A stretch of DNA of 28,972 nt, from the NCBI GenBank assembly GCA_031278395.1, contig JAITKM010000027.1:1-28972 (forward strand). Direction: 5' to 3'. Shown piece after piece: positions 16,162-24,135 of this stretch. Both the position numbers and the translations under genes were made by a program. How positions within the stretch are numbered: the first letter of the stretch is position 1; the number at the start of each line of letters is the position of its first letter. Under the pieces are notes generated by a model that was not told the origin of the DNA, did no database searches, and was given only the letters and a program-made list of their open reading frames with translations. This DNA comes from Deltaproteobacteria bacterium. Lineage in GTDB: Bacteria; Bdellovibrionota_C; UBA2361; SZUA-149; JAITKM01.

Positions 16162-17396
16162 TATTCTGCATTCCACTCGATTTGTTGCTCTTTATCAAGG
16201 TCTCGATTGCGGTGTCGAATATCGTTAAAGATTACGTAACTCATCAGCACCATTAACAGGAAAAAGCCAATCATTTGTGTGCCTTCTTTAAATTGTAATG
16301 GTAACTCGCCACCTTTTAATTTTTCCAGAATAAAAAACATTAAATGCCCGCCATCTAAGACTGGAATAGGGAGAAGATTTAGTACTGCCAAACTGACACT
16401 TAGTATAGCCATGAAACCTAAAATATTTTCTAAGCCCTGCTTGGCTTCCTCAGCAGCACGTTTAAAAATAAAAATTGGTCCTGATAACTTATCCGTGGAA
16501 AGCTCGCCAGTAATCATTTTCTGAAGTCCAACTAAAGTTAGCTTGGTAATAAGATAAGTTCGTTTGACCCCAATTTCTGGGGCTTTCCAGAAGGGAACAA
16601 CCTTTTTATTCATCGCAACTTCTATGCCGATTAAATAAAAATCGCTTGGCTTATCAAAGATGTCTTTGATAGTTTTCTTTTGTGGCGTAATTACGAAGTC
16701 TAGCAAAGCGTTGCTTCTTTCTACTTTTAGTCTTGCAGGGGCGCCTGCTGTGCTACGAATCATCTTAACAGCGTCTTCCCATTTGTTAACTGGTCGGTCA
16801 TTGATAGTGATAATTTTATCTTGCTCTTGTAAGCCAGCAACAAAAGCTGGCGACCCTTCCTGAACTTTGCCAACAATTGCAGATGATTCAGGTTCTTTAA
16901 TACCCCAGACAGCTCCCATAAAGCCAAAGAGAATAATTGCTAAAATAAAATTAAAGATTGGTCCGGCAGCGACAATTGCAAATTTTTTAGAAAAATTTTG
17001 GTTTAAAAACCAGCAAGACGGGTCTTTAACCATGGCACGAGCTAAGTCATTCATTTCGGATTCTTCAACTTCTTTAGCTTTTTGTTCTTTAGCGAGTTGT
17101 TTGGCTGTTTTTTTAGGGTTAGCGGATTTGCGAACTAGGTTGTCGGTAGCGTTGTTAGTTGTAATTGGATCTGGCATATCGCCGACCATGCGCACATACC
17201 CGCCGAGAGGAATCCAAGAGATTTGATATACGGTTTCTTTAAAGGTGAATTTGTAAATTGCCTTACCAAAGCCCAAGGAAAATTTAAGCACGCCTACACC
17301 GCAACACTTTGCTACAATAAAATGTCCAAACTCGTGAACAAAAACCAAGACACCAATTACAATGATAAAAATAAAAGCTTGCCAAAGAAATAACAT
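16161..17396 (-). CDS. rseP: Site-2 zinc metalloprotease RseP
   Basis: An inner-membrane intramembrane protease that cleaves anti-sigma factors or leftover signal peptides. The protein has 411 aa. The zinc motif HEFGH (21-25) is in the first transmembrane helix, and the third ligand block NLLPIPVLDGGHL (340-352) is near the C-terminus. One PDZ domain (about 170-235, VGKVQEGSPAFVAGLQEQDKI) is visible, where the E. coli protein has two. A charged insertion (about 75-130) sits between the first helix and the second. It lies 54 bases after cdsA. dxr, which usually sits between these two, is absent. Confidence 0.95.
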   Translation of the reverse strand: MLFLWQAFIFIIVIGVLVFVHEFGHFIVAKCCGVGVLKFSLGFGKAIYKFTFKETVYQISWIPLGGYVRMVGDMPDPITTNNATDNLVRKSANPKKTAKQLAKEQKAKEVEESEMNDLARAMVKDPSCWFLNQNFSKKFAIVAAGPIFNFILAIILFGFMGAVWGIKEPESSAIVGKVQEGSPAFVAGLQEQDKIITINDRPVNKWEDAVKMIRSTAGAPARLKVERSNALLDFVITPQKKTIKDIFDKPSDFYLIGIEVAMNKKVVPFWKAPEIGVKRTYLITKLTLVGLQKMITGELSTDKLSGPIFIFKRAAEEAKQGLENILGFMAILSVSLAVLNLLPIPVLDGGHLMFFILEKLKGGELPLQFKEGTQMIGFFLLMVLMSYVIFNDIRHRNRDLDKEQQIEWNAE

Positions 17397-17450
17397 AATA
17401 ACTCACAATTTATAATTCATTACTCGCTGACTACGAATAACGAATGTTGT

Positions 17451-18425
17451 TTATAATAAAGTACCAAACGGCATTGCATTTATTATTGCAACAATTCCTA
17501 TTACCATCATTGAGGCTATAATAAATGGAACTACAAATAATAGCGCATCTAATCTATCCAGAACCCCACCATGACCAGGTAACAGATTACCAGAGTCTTT
17601 AACACCATTAATTCTTTTAATTAAAGATTCAAATAAATCCCCGAATTGTGCCACAATACCCAAGATAAGTCCTTCTATTATAGGGAAAGACGCGTAATAA
17701 CTACCACGACCAAAGATATATTCTTCTATTATAGCAACCCGAATACTGTTGTGATAGTCAAAAAAATACGACTGAATATGTAGATACAATGATAGTGCCA
17801 CTATTGATCCTAATAAACCAAAATAAACACCAGCCCATGTTTTTTTCGGGCTGATATTTGGGGAACAAAGAGATTTTCCAAATTTTTTACCACCAAAATA
17901 AGCAAAAGTATCTGAAAAGATAACAATTAATATACCAATCATGTGAACATTAGATATATGAGCTGTAAGGAACAATAGCGGTGATAAGAATGTTATTGAA
18001 CCTAAAATCCAAATATAGAAAATACCCAACCATGTATGATCTGATAACCTCTTAACTACTTTTGCATTAAGCCCAACTTTATTGACTTGCCAACAACAAT
18101 AAATTGCAAATAAGGTAAAAAACAAAGGAACTAGCAGAATAGAAGGTAATGATATTAACATTATTGCTAATATTACTGGCATAGAAAATTCAGGAAAGAA
18201 TAGGTTTGAACCGAAACTAACAAGGAAAACAATCGAAATAATAATAGGAACTATTTTAGCAGTTAATGTACAGTCTTTTTTCATTGAGTAAAATTCCCAA
18301 CTTATACACAAATACGCTGCTACACTTAACACTGATATTCCCCAATATCCCAGATACAAAGCTCCGGCTAAAATTGCCAGCAATACACCAGCTGTACAAA
18401 TACGTTGTTTAAGTTGTGTCTCCAT
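17451..18425 (-). CDS. cdsA: Phosphatidate cytidylyltransferase
   Basis: Makes CDP-diacylglycerol from phosphatidic acid and CTP, the branch point of phospholipid synthesis, in the inner membrane. The protein has 324 aa, somewhat long, with about eight hydrophobic helices. The family signature is near the C-terminus: KRINGVKDSGNLLPGHGGVLDRLDALL, preceded by ISPKKTWAGVYFG. It sits 62 bases downstream of uppS, the usual neighbour. Confidence 0.95.
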   Translation of the reverse strand: METQLKQRICTAGVLLAILAGALYLGYWGISVLSVAAYLCISWEFYSMKKDCTLTAKIVPIIISIVFLVSFGSNLFFPEFSMPVILAIMLISLPSILLVPLFFTLFAIYCCWQVNKVGLNAKVVKRLSDHTWLGIFYIWILGSITFLSPLLFLTAHISNVHMIGILIVIFSDTFAYFGGKKFGKSLCSPNISPKKTWAGVYFGLLGSIVALSLYLHIQSYFFDYHNSIRVAIIEEYIFGRGSYYASFPIIEGLILGIVAQFGDLFESLIKRINGVKDSGNLLPGHGGVLDRLDALLFVVPFIIASMMVIGIVAIINAMPFGTLL

Positions 18426-18487
18426 ATTTATTGATTATGAAATTTTGAAACTGTATTAATATTATACTAGAAATGTCCTATAATTTT

Positions 18488-19195
18488 TCACGCATTGCCG
18501 AAGCGGCGTTCACGTTTGGTAAATTCAGCTAAGCAACGCTCAAAAACTTCCTCACTAAAATCTGGCCAATACTCTGGGCAAACTACGATTTCCGTATATG
18601 CCAATTGCCAAAGCAAAAAGTTTGAAATTCGCATTTCACCACTAGTGCGGATCAGCAAATCAGGGTCTGGCATATCGGCGGTCCAAAGCACTTTTGAAAA
18701 AAGTTCTTGATTAATATCTGCAATATCTATTTCTTTATTTTTAACCTGCGCTGCAATTTTCTGAACTGCCTTAACTATTTCATCTCTACCACCATAACTT
18801 AAAGCTAAAACTACCTCTAACTTATTATTCTGCGCTGTAGCTGAAATATTTTTTTGCAACCCAATCCGGACAGGCAAAGGCAATCTTTCAAGATCTCCAA
18901 TAGCTTTTAAGCGAATACTATTCTTCATTAAATTGTCTAGCTCAGAATCCAGAGCTTCTTGTAAAAGTTTCATTAAAGTTGAAACCTCATGCTTATCTCG
19001 TTTCCAATTCTCAGTGGAAAAACTAAATAGTGTTAAATACTGCACGCCATTTTTAATACAAGCCTCAACTATTTTTTTAACACTTTCCGCCCCAGCCTTA
19101 TGTCCCTCTGTGCGCTCCAGACCTCTAGCTTTTGCCCATCGCCCATTACCATCCATGATAATTGCCACATGTTTGGGCGCTACACTTCCAGACAT
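18488..19195 (-). CDS. uppS: Undecaprenyl diphosphate synthase
   Basis: A cis-prenyltransferase that builds the C55 lipid carrier for peptidoglycan from FPP and IPP. The protein has 235 aa. The substrate-binding block is HVAIIMDGNGRWAKARG (9-25) with catalytic Asp15. SFSTENWKR and the C-terminal DLLIRTSGEMRISNFLLWQ are both conserved. The start overlaps the end of frr by 16 bases. The protein requires IPP, yet dxr of the MEP route is missing from its usual place in this operon. Confidence 0.97.
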   Translation of the reverse strand: MSGSVAPKHVAIIMDGNGRWAKARGLERTEGHKAGAESVKKIVEACIKNGVQYLTLFSFSTENWKRDKHEVSTLMKLLQEALDSELDNLMKNSIRLKAIGDLERLPLPVRIGLQKNISATAQNNKLEVVLALSYGGRDEIVKAVQKIAAQVKNKEIDIADINQELFSKVLWTADMPDPDLLIRTSGEMRISNFLLWQLAYTEIVVCPEYWPDFSEEVFERCLAEFTKRERRFGNA

Positions 19196-19740
19196 TCCGC
19201 CTCTTTGGCTTTAAATATTCGCTCTATTTCCTCGATGGTTATATCAGTCTGCTTCTGAATTTTATCTTGGGCTTTTTTAAGCTCATCTTTTGTGAGCGTT
19301 CCTTCTTTTTCCAACTTTTTAATTTCCTCATTAGCATCACGACGATGATTGCGCGTTGAAACCTTCATCTCTTCGGCTAATCTAGCCACCATTTTCACCA
19401 ACTCTTTACGGCTTTGTTCTGTCAGCGGCGGCACAATCAAGCGGATAGAATTTCCGTCGCGCGCTGGATTAATTCCCAGATTTGACATCTGAATTGCTTT
19501 TTCAATGGTTGGAGTGGCTGCTGGATCATAGGTTTGGATTAAAATTACACGCGCTTCAGGCGTTGACAACTGCCCTAAATGACTAATTGGCGTTTTAGCT
19601 CCGTAGTAATCTACCATAATATTTTCGACTAACCCTGTCGAGGCTCGCCCGGTTCTAATGCCATGCAGCTCTTTTTTAAACGCTGCCAATACTTTTTCAC
19701 AAGCATTATGATGTTGATTTATTATGTTGTTACTATCCAT
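19180..19740 (-). CDS. frr: Ribosome recycling factor
   Basis: Splits the post-termination ribosome together with EF-G. The protein has 186 aa, the expected size. Family blocks include LHGIRTGRASTGLVENIMVDYYGAKTPI, the SNLGINPARDG loop and RKELVKMVARLAEEMKVSTRNHRRDAN. The start follows the tsf stop by 11 bases. pyrH, which usually stands between tsf and frr, is not here. The 3' end overlaps uppS. Confidence 0.97.
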   Translation of the reverse strand: MDSNNIINQHHNACEKVLAAFKKELHGIRTGRASTGLVENIMVDYYGAKTPISHLGQLSTPEARVILIQTYDPAATPTIEKAIQMSNLGINPARDGNSIRLIVPPLTEQSRKELVKMVARLAEEMKVSTRNHRRDANEEIKKLEKEGTLTKDELKKAQDKIQKQTDITIEEIERIFKAKEAECLEV

Positions 19741-19751
19741 AACATTACGGA

Positions 19752-20402
19752 TTATTTGATAGCTGCCTGAACTTCAGCCGCAAAATCAGTGGTTTGCTTT
19801 TCAATACCTTCGCCAACTTCAAAACGCAGAAAACGTTTTAAGACAATCTTTTCGCCAACCTTAGCGCTTAAATCGTTAATTAAATCTTTAATTGTTTTTT
19901 TAGCCTCAGGGTTAATAGCCTCTAGTTGTTCTAACAAACAAACATCACCATAGAATTTTTCCAACTTACCCGGCAAAATCTTATCTGCCATTTTTTGCTG
20001 TTGTGGATTGAGCTGTGACAAAGCGATTTCTTTTTCTTTTTCAATAACCTGATTTGGCACGTCCTCACGTGACAAATATTTGGGATTTGCCCAAGCAATG
20101 TGCATAGCAATCGCACGAGCTAAGCCGGTAAAATCTTCGCCTTTAGCCACAAAATCTGTCTCTGAATTTAATTCCAACATGACCCCAATTTTACTACCAG
20201 CGTGAATATAAGAATAAACAATTCCCTCAGAGGCGACCTTGCCTGCACGTTTGGTAACATTTTTCAAGCCCTTTTTGCGCAAAAATTCAATAGCTTTATC
20301 TGCATCTCCATTTGAATCTGCTAGCGCTGCCTTACAATCCATCATACCTGCGCCAGTTTGATCACGTAATTCTTTGACCATTTGAGCTGTAATTTCTGCC
20401 AT
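19752..20402 (-). CDS. tsf: Elongation factor Ts, short type
   Basis: The nucleotide exchange factor for EF-Tu. The start at 20402 (MAEITAQMVKELRDQTGAGMMDCK) has a strong GAGGAGG ribosome binding site inside the end of rpsB, so the longer open frame to 20489 is rejected. The protein has 216 aa: the N-terminal UBA-like domain (1-50), one core subdomain (LNSETDFVAK) and a C-terminal block (GKLEKFYGDVCLLEQ..GEKIVLKRFLRFEVGEGIEK). The second core subdomain of the ~280-aa E. coli type is absent, as in deltaproteobacteria and Thermus. The start is one base beyond the rpsB stop. Confidence 0.96.
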   Translation of the reverse strand: MAEITAQMVKELRDQTGAGMMDCKAALADSNGDADKAIEFLRKKGLKNVTKRAGKVASEGIVYSYIHAGSKIGVMLELNSETDFVAKGEDFTGLARAIAMHIAWANPKYLSREDVPNQVIEKEKEIALSQLNPQQQKMADKILPGKLEKFYGDVCLLEQLEAINPEAKKTIKDLINDLSAKVGEKIVLKRFLRFEVGEGIEKQTTDFAAEVQAAIK

Positions 20403-20403
20403 T

Positions 20404-21360
20404 TTATTTTGCCTCCTCTGCATCATTATTAGTAGCTTTTTTTCCGCGCTTGCCTTTACTGAATTTTTTAGTAGCGTCTTCACTGTCACCGCCTTTAACT
20501 TGAATATCTTCGACTTCTTCAGCTTTGTCGTTCACAGCTAAGCCACGTTCTTTCATAATAGCTCGCCCTTCAGAAACAGCATCGCTAACCGCTGCAGTAA
20601 AGATAGCAATTGACCTAGCGCCGTCGTCATTAGCTGGGATTGGATACTCAACAGTATTAGGATCGCAGTTTGTATCAGCTAAAGCTACAATTGGAATATC
20701 TAGCTTTTTAGCCTCAGCAATAGCTAGATTCTCACGTTTAATATCGATAACAAAAATCAAATCTGGAGCCCGATACATTTTTTTTATACCGCCTAAACCA
20801 GACTCAAGTTTTTCTTTATCTCTTTCCATCATGAGGCGTTCTTTTTTAGTGTATTTCATGCCAGCATATGAAGCGTTTTCGTCAGCTAAAATTGTTTCTA
20901 GCTTTTTCATTTGGTCAATACTTTTACGAATAGTTTTAAAATTGGTAATCATGCCGCCCAGCCAGCGATGATTGACGTAATGCACACCGCAACGCTTAGC
21001 CTCTAGTTCGACAATATCTTGGGCTTGTTTTTTGGTACCAACAAATAAAATATTGCCACCGTTAGCTGCAATTTCAACTACAGCTTTGCGAGCAATTTCC
21101 CAACAAACGAGGGAACGAGGCAAACTTATAATGTGCACTCCATTGCGCACAGAATGGATGAAGGGCGCCATTTTGGGATTCCAGCGGCTGGTTTGGTGTC
21201 CGAAATGGACGCCGGCTTGTAATAAAGTTTGCAGATTTATTTCAACCGACTCACGAGCCGGAAGCTCTTCGGCTGGATTTTTTTCTTCTATTTTTTTAGA
21301 TTGATTGATAACGATTTTTTTCAGGTTTTTCAGACCTTCATTTTTGTCTTTAACTTCCAT
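20404..21360 (-). CDS. rpsB: 30S ribosomal protein S2 with extended termini
   Basis: A primary small-subunit protein needed for S1 binding and initiation. The S2 core begins near residue 41 (INLQTLLQAGVHFGHQTSRWNPKMAPFI) and includes FVGTKKQAQDIVELEAKRCG, VNHRWLGGMITNF and the ADTNCDPNTVEYPIPANDD block. The protein has 318 aa because of a ~40-residue lysine/glutamate-rich N-terminal extension and a charged C-terminal tail (about 275-318, KGKRGKKATNNDAEEAK). No alternative ATG or GTG exists near residue 40, so the extension is probably real. It is the first gene of the operon, and the leader upstream can fold (21384-21455). Confidence 0.96.
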   Translation of the reverse strand: MEVKDKNEGLKNLKKIVINQSKKIEEKNPAEELPARESVEINLQTLLQAGVHFGHQTSRWNPKMAPFIHSVRNGVHIISLPRSLVCWEIARKAVVEIAANGGNILFVGTKKQAQDIVELEAKRCGVHYVNHRWLGGMITNFKTIRKSIDQMKKLETILADENASYAGMKYTKKERLMMERDKEKLESGLGGIKKMYRAPDLIFVIDIKRENLAIAEAKKLDIPIVALADTNCDPNTVEYPIPANDDGARSIAIFTAAVSDAVSEGRAIMKERGLAVNDKAEEVEDIQVKGGDSEDATKKFSKGKRGKKATNNDAEEAK

Positions 21361-21383
21361 GATGTTTTTTCCTATTATATAAC

Positions 21384-21455
21384 TCTTGGTTAATCCTATC
21401 CTTTTTAATCTGCATTAAGCATTTGAGTATTGCTACCCACCAAGAATTAAAAAGG
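21384..21455 (-). promoter_or_regulatory. rpsB leader with interlocked stems (pseudoknot or switch)
   Basis: Read on the minus strand, the leader contains CCTTTTTAAT (21455-21446) directly followed by TCTTGGT (21445-21439). Downstream come ATTAAAAAGG (21409-21400) and ACCAAGA (21390-21384). The first pairs with the third (10 bp) and the second with the fourth (7 bp), an A-B-A'-B' order. The last arm ends 24 bases before the rpsB start. This could be an autoregulatory S2 leader. The remainder of the 340-base gap (21361-21700) holds only the candidate small RNA at 21516-21600. Confidence 0.45.
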
Positions 21456-21515
21456 CGCGTTTAATTAAGGACGGCTCCCTAGCATAGATAGAAATAAAAC
21501 TCAACCATAAAAAAA

Positions 21516-21600
21516 TGCTATAATTAACTGCAATTATAACTTGTTATGAAAAGGTTCAACCAAGATTTGTTAAAGCGTTTATAAAATCTCGGTGTTTTTT
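21516..21600 (+). ncRNA. Candidate small RNA between rpsB and murA
   Basis: An extended -10 promoter (TGCTATAAT, 21516-21524) lies about 35 bases upstream of a terminator-like hairpin: CCAAGATTT (21560-21568) pairs with AAATCTCGG (21584-21592) with one mismatch, followed by tgtttttt. Together they would give a transcript of about 70 nt from near 21531. No matching -35 box and no open frame are visible. It is antisense in orientation to both neighbours. Confidence 0.25.
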
Positions 21601-21700
21601 ATCTGCTGGCGTTACGCTTATTTCTTATATTAATCTGAAAGCTTTGATAAAAAACTAAAAAAGATAAACTAAAAAAACTCAGGGTAGGGGATGAACGGTT

Positions 21701-22978
21701 TTAAATCTTTGTAATATCAGCTCCTAAGGCTCGGAGTTTTTTATCAATTTGATAGTATCCTCGTTCAATCTGGTAAATATCAGCAATTTCAGTTTCTTCT
21801 TTAGCAACTAAAGCGGCAATTAATAAAGCCATACCTGCCCTGATATCTGGAGAGCTGATATAACCTCCTTTAAGTTTGCAAGGACCATTGACAACAACGC
21901 GATGTGGGTCGCAGAGAATAATTGTTGCTCCCATGGCGATTAATTTGTCAGTAAAAAACATGCGGCTTTCATACATTTTCTCAAAGAAAATTAAAGTGCC
22001 TTGCGCTTGGGTTGCTGCAACAATGGCGACAGACATTAAATCTGAAGGAAAGGCTGGCCAGGGTTGACTATAAATTGTAGCGACTTGTCCGCTAATATCA
22101 GTTTTTATTTTTAGAGGATTAGCTGAGCCGTCTATTATAAACGAATTGTTTTGGTATTCAACGTTAATTCCGATTTTACTAAATGTTTTAAGAATAAACT
22201 TAAAGTCATCGAGATTAACATTTTTAATTGTAATATTATTGCTACCAATTGCGCCTAAACAGATGAAACTTCCAACTTCCATAAAGTCAACGCCAATGGT
22301 GTGGGTTGTTCCGTGTAAAGAATTGACGCCTTCAATTTCTAATCGATTTGAGCCAAGACCACTAATTTTTGCTCCCATGCTATTGAGCATTTTACAAAGT
22401 CCAACAACGTGAGGTTCGCAGGCGGCGTTGTAGATTACGGTTTTGCCTTTAGCTTTAACAGAGAGGAGCAGTAAATTTTCTGTTCCTGTAACAGAGGGTT
22501 CATCTAAAAAGATATCTGTGCCAATGAGTTCAGTTATGTCACCATCTATAATAGTTGAAAATTTTAAATTTGCGCCGAGCAAGGTTATCCCTTCGAAATG
22601 AGTATCTAAACGTCTAGCGCCAATGATATCGCCGCCAGGCAAAGGCAGTTTCACTTTAGAAAAGCGTGATAATAGCGAGCCGAGTAAAAGAATTGTTCCA
22701 CGTGCTTTTGAGCAAAGAGATTTGTCTGGGATGTAACTATTAAGAGAGCTGCAATCGACTTGAATTGTTTCTTCGTCGAGCCAGACTAGTTTTGCGCCTA
22801 GATTAGTTAATACTTCACATTGGATTAGCACATCAACAATTCGTGGAACTCTTTTTAAGATTACAACGTCGTCTGTTAAAACGCATGCTGCTAGGGCAGG
22901 TAGCGCTTCGTTTTTGTTACCTGATGGAGTAATTTCTCCTTTTAGTGGGATACCGCCTTTAATTTTAAAATGTGACAT
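21701..22978 (-). CDS. murA: UDP-N-acetylglucosamine 1-carboxyvinyltransferase, Cys-to-Asp type
   Basis: The first committed step of peptidoglycan synthesis, transferring enolpyruvate from PEP to UDP-GlcNAc in the cytoplasm. The protein has 425 aa. The N-terminal GGIPLKGEITPSGNKNEALP contains the active-site Lys22/Asn23 pair. The loop that normally reads PGGCxIGxRPVDLH is PGGDIIGARRLDTH here, so the position equivalent to Cys115 is Asp117. The second domain has the expected RAGMALLIAAL block. It lies 31 bases downstream of tRNA-Ser on the same strand and is probably cotranscribed. The Asp form is associated with fosfomycin insensitivity. Confidence 0.96.
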   Translation of the reverse strand: MSHFKIKGGIPLKGEITPSGNKNEALPALAACVLTDDVVILKRVPRIVDVLIQCEVLTNLGAKLVWLDEETIQVDCSSLNSYIPDKSLCSKARGTILLLGSLLSRFSKVKLPLPGGDIIGARRLDTHFEGITLLGANLKFSTIIDGDITELIGTDIFLDEPSVTGTENLLLLSVKAKGKTVIYNAACEPHVVGLCKMLNSMGAKISGLGSNRLEIEGVNSLHGTTHTIGVDFMEVGSFICLGAIGSNNITIKNVNLDDFKFILKTFSKIGINVEYQNNSFIIDGSANPLKIKTDISGQVATIYSQPWPAFPSDLMSVAIVAATQAQGTLIFFEKMYESRMFFTDKLIAMGATIILCDPHRVVVNGPCKLKGGYISSPDIRAGMALLIAALVAKEETEIADIYQIERGYYQIDKKLRALGADITKI

Positions 22979-23009
22979 TCTTCGATCTCCGGAATATGTA
23001 GGTTAAAAA

Positions 23010-23096
23010 CGGAGGGAGAGAGATTCGAACTCACGGTGCTTTTTACAGCACACACGCTTTCCAAGCGTGCACCTTAAACCACTCGGACATCCCTCC
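23010..23096 (-). tRNA. tRNA-Ser (anticodon GGA)
   Basis: A class II tRNA of 87 nt without an encoded CCA. The 7-bp acceptor stem is GGAGGGA/TCCCTCC. The anticodon arm cacgc-ttGGAaa-gcgtg gives anticodon GGA (codons UCC/UCU). The long variable arm (tgtgctgtaaaaagcac) is typical of serine tRNAs, and the T arm has GTTCGAATC. G is the discriminator base. A TATAAT box sits just 5 bases upstream (23101-23106, minus strand), with TTGACT only 12 bases before it, so the promoter is imperfect. Confidence 0.97.
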
Positions 23097-23194
23097 AAAA
23101 ATTATACTTATTAAATCCAGTCAAACAGGGCGCGGCTTATAACATAATGAAAACCTAATGGCAAAATAATATTAACTACATAATGTTTTTATAT

Positions 23195-23215
23195 TTTTTC
23201 TGGTATGGGGTTACT
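23195..23215 (+). repeat. Solo terminal repeat of the palindromic element
   Basis: An exact copy of the 21-base terminal repeat (tttttctggtatggggttac, then t), in the gap between tRNA-Ser and the pseudopilin operon. No interior or opposite end follows. The downstream bases (ttgtatatttacttt) are unrelated. The rest of the 23097-23356 gap holds only a short TCCCTC/GAGGGA inverted repeat near 23240. Confidence 0.75.
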
Positions 23216-23356
23216 TTGTATATTTACTTTGTATAACCTCCCTCTTTTCTCTTTGAGGGAAGAGTTAGTTGCTAAAGTCAGCTGGCGAAGAGAGGTGTAT
23301 AAAATTTTCACAAACTTCTGTATTTCACAGAGAAAAGAACGGATAAATAAATTTAT

Positions 23357-24133
23357 CTACGAGCTGCGTCCAATTGTCAGGTTTTTGCCAAAATATTCGG
23401 TAGAAGTTTGGTAGGGGTAGAAGTTTATAATGTCGTGTGTGGCAATTGAGATATCTCCGTTGCTTGAGGTGGCAAACAATGCGATGTTTTTTGAATTGCT
23501 AGCCAAAATTGAGTGGATGCTAATTTTTCCAACAGCAATGAACTCTAAAGTTATATTTTCCAAATTTTTTAACTTTAAAGACTCAATTTCAATTTCTCCT
23601 AGACTGACAATAATAATTTTTTGCTCAGATAATTGGCTGAGGCTTAAGCTATTAGCTTGTAGGTTGCCATTAAAATATGAACTATAAGTAATTTCTGTTT
23701 CGTGAAATAAACAGGTTCTAATAGATTGATTTTTGTTCTGAGGGGTGGGGTTGTGTAAGGGACAAATTATATTAGGCAGCAGCTTGAGGCTACTCCAATC
23801 TGGCAAAAGAAAAAGGTTATTTTCTCTTTTTACTTTTGTTAGCTGTGAATTTTGAACTTGAAATTTAAATATTTTAGTTGCTAGCAAATGGTTAGCTATG
23901 GCTGGCGCTGAAACAGATGTTTCTGTAGTAAGAGAGTTAGCTAAAGTCGTCAGCTGCTTTTGAGTTTCAATTTCTGTGTTTAGTTTATAATTTAAAGCTG
24001 AGGCAACCGTAATTTGATGATTGAGGACTGTAGTTAACAAAAATAAAATTGTAGCTGTCAATGCAGAAATTGCAATGGCGAAAATTAATGCGCTGCCAGA
24101 TTCACTACACTTATTTAAGACTACTTGTTTCAT
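23357..24133 (-). CDS. PilX/GspK-like minor pseudopilin
   Basis: A 258-aa protein, last of four minor pseudopilins. The leader ends at G13, and the mature N-terminus would be SALIFAIAISALTATILFLLTTVL. It has the prepilin hydrophobic helix but no Glu at position 5, as in GspK and PilX. The remainder is hydrophilic with two cysteines about 15 residues apart (CPLH.., TCLFH). It starts 2 bases after the gene before it. The identification rests on the leader, the helix and the position in the operon. It lies at the tip complex of a type II secretion system or type IV pilus, if the analogy holds. Confidence 0.6.
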   Translation of the reverse strand: MKQVVLNKCSESGSALIFAIAISALTATILFLLTTVLNHQITVASALNYKLNTEIETQKQLTTLANSLTTETSVSAPAIANHLLATKIFKFQVQNSQLTKVKRENNLFLLPDWSSLKLLPNIICPLHNPTPQNKNQSIRTCLFHETEITYSSYFNGNLQANSLSLSQLSEQKIIIVSLGEIEIESLKLKNLENITLEFIAVGKISIHSILASNSKNIALFATSSNGDISIATHDIINFYPYQTSTEYFGKNLTIGRSS

Positions 24134-24135
24134 AA

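Noticed and set aside
14205-17226. Several plus-strand frames of 60-245 codons opposite rho, tsaB and rseP
   Set aside because: They lie antisense to well-conserved genes and show no family motifs.
20403-20489. N-terminal extension of EF-Ts
   Set aside because: The extra codons lie in rpsB, while the ATG at 20402 has a strong GAGGAGG site and matches the family start.
23205-23414. 69-codon plus-strand frame beginning inside the solo terminal repeat
   Set aside because: It starts within a repeat, runs into the antisense of the last pseudopilin gene and has no recognisable features.
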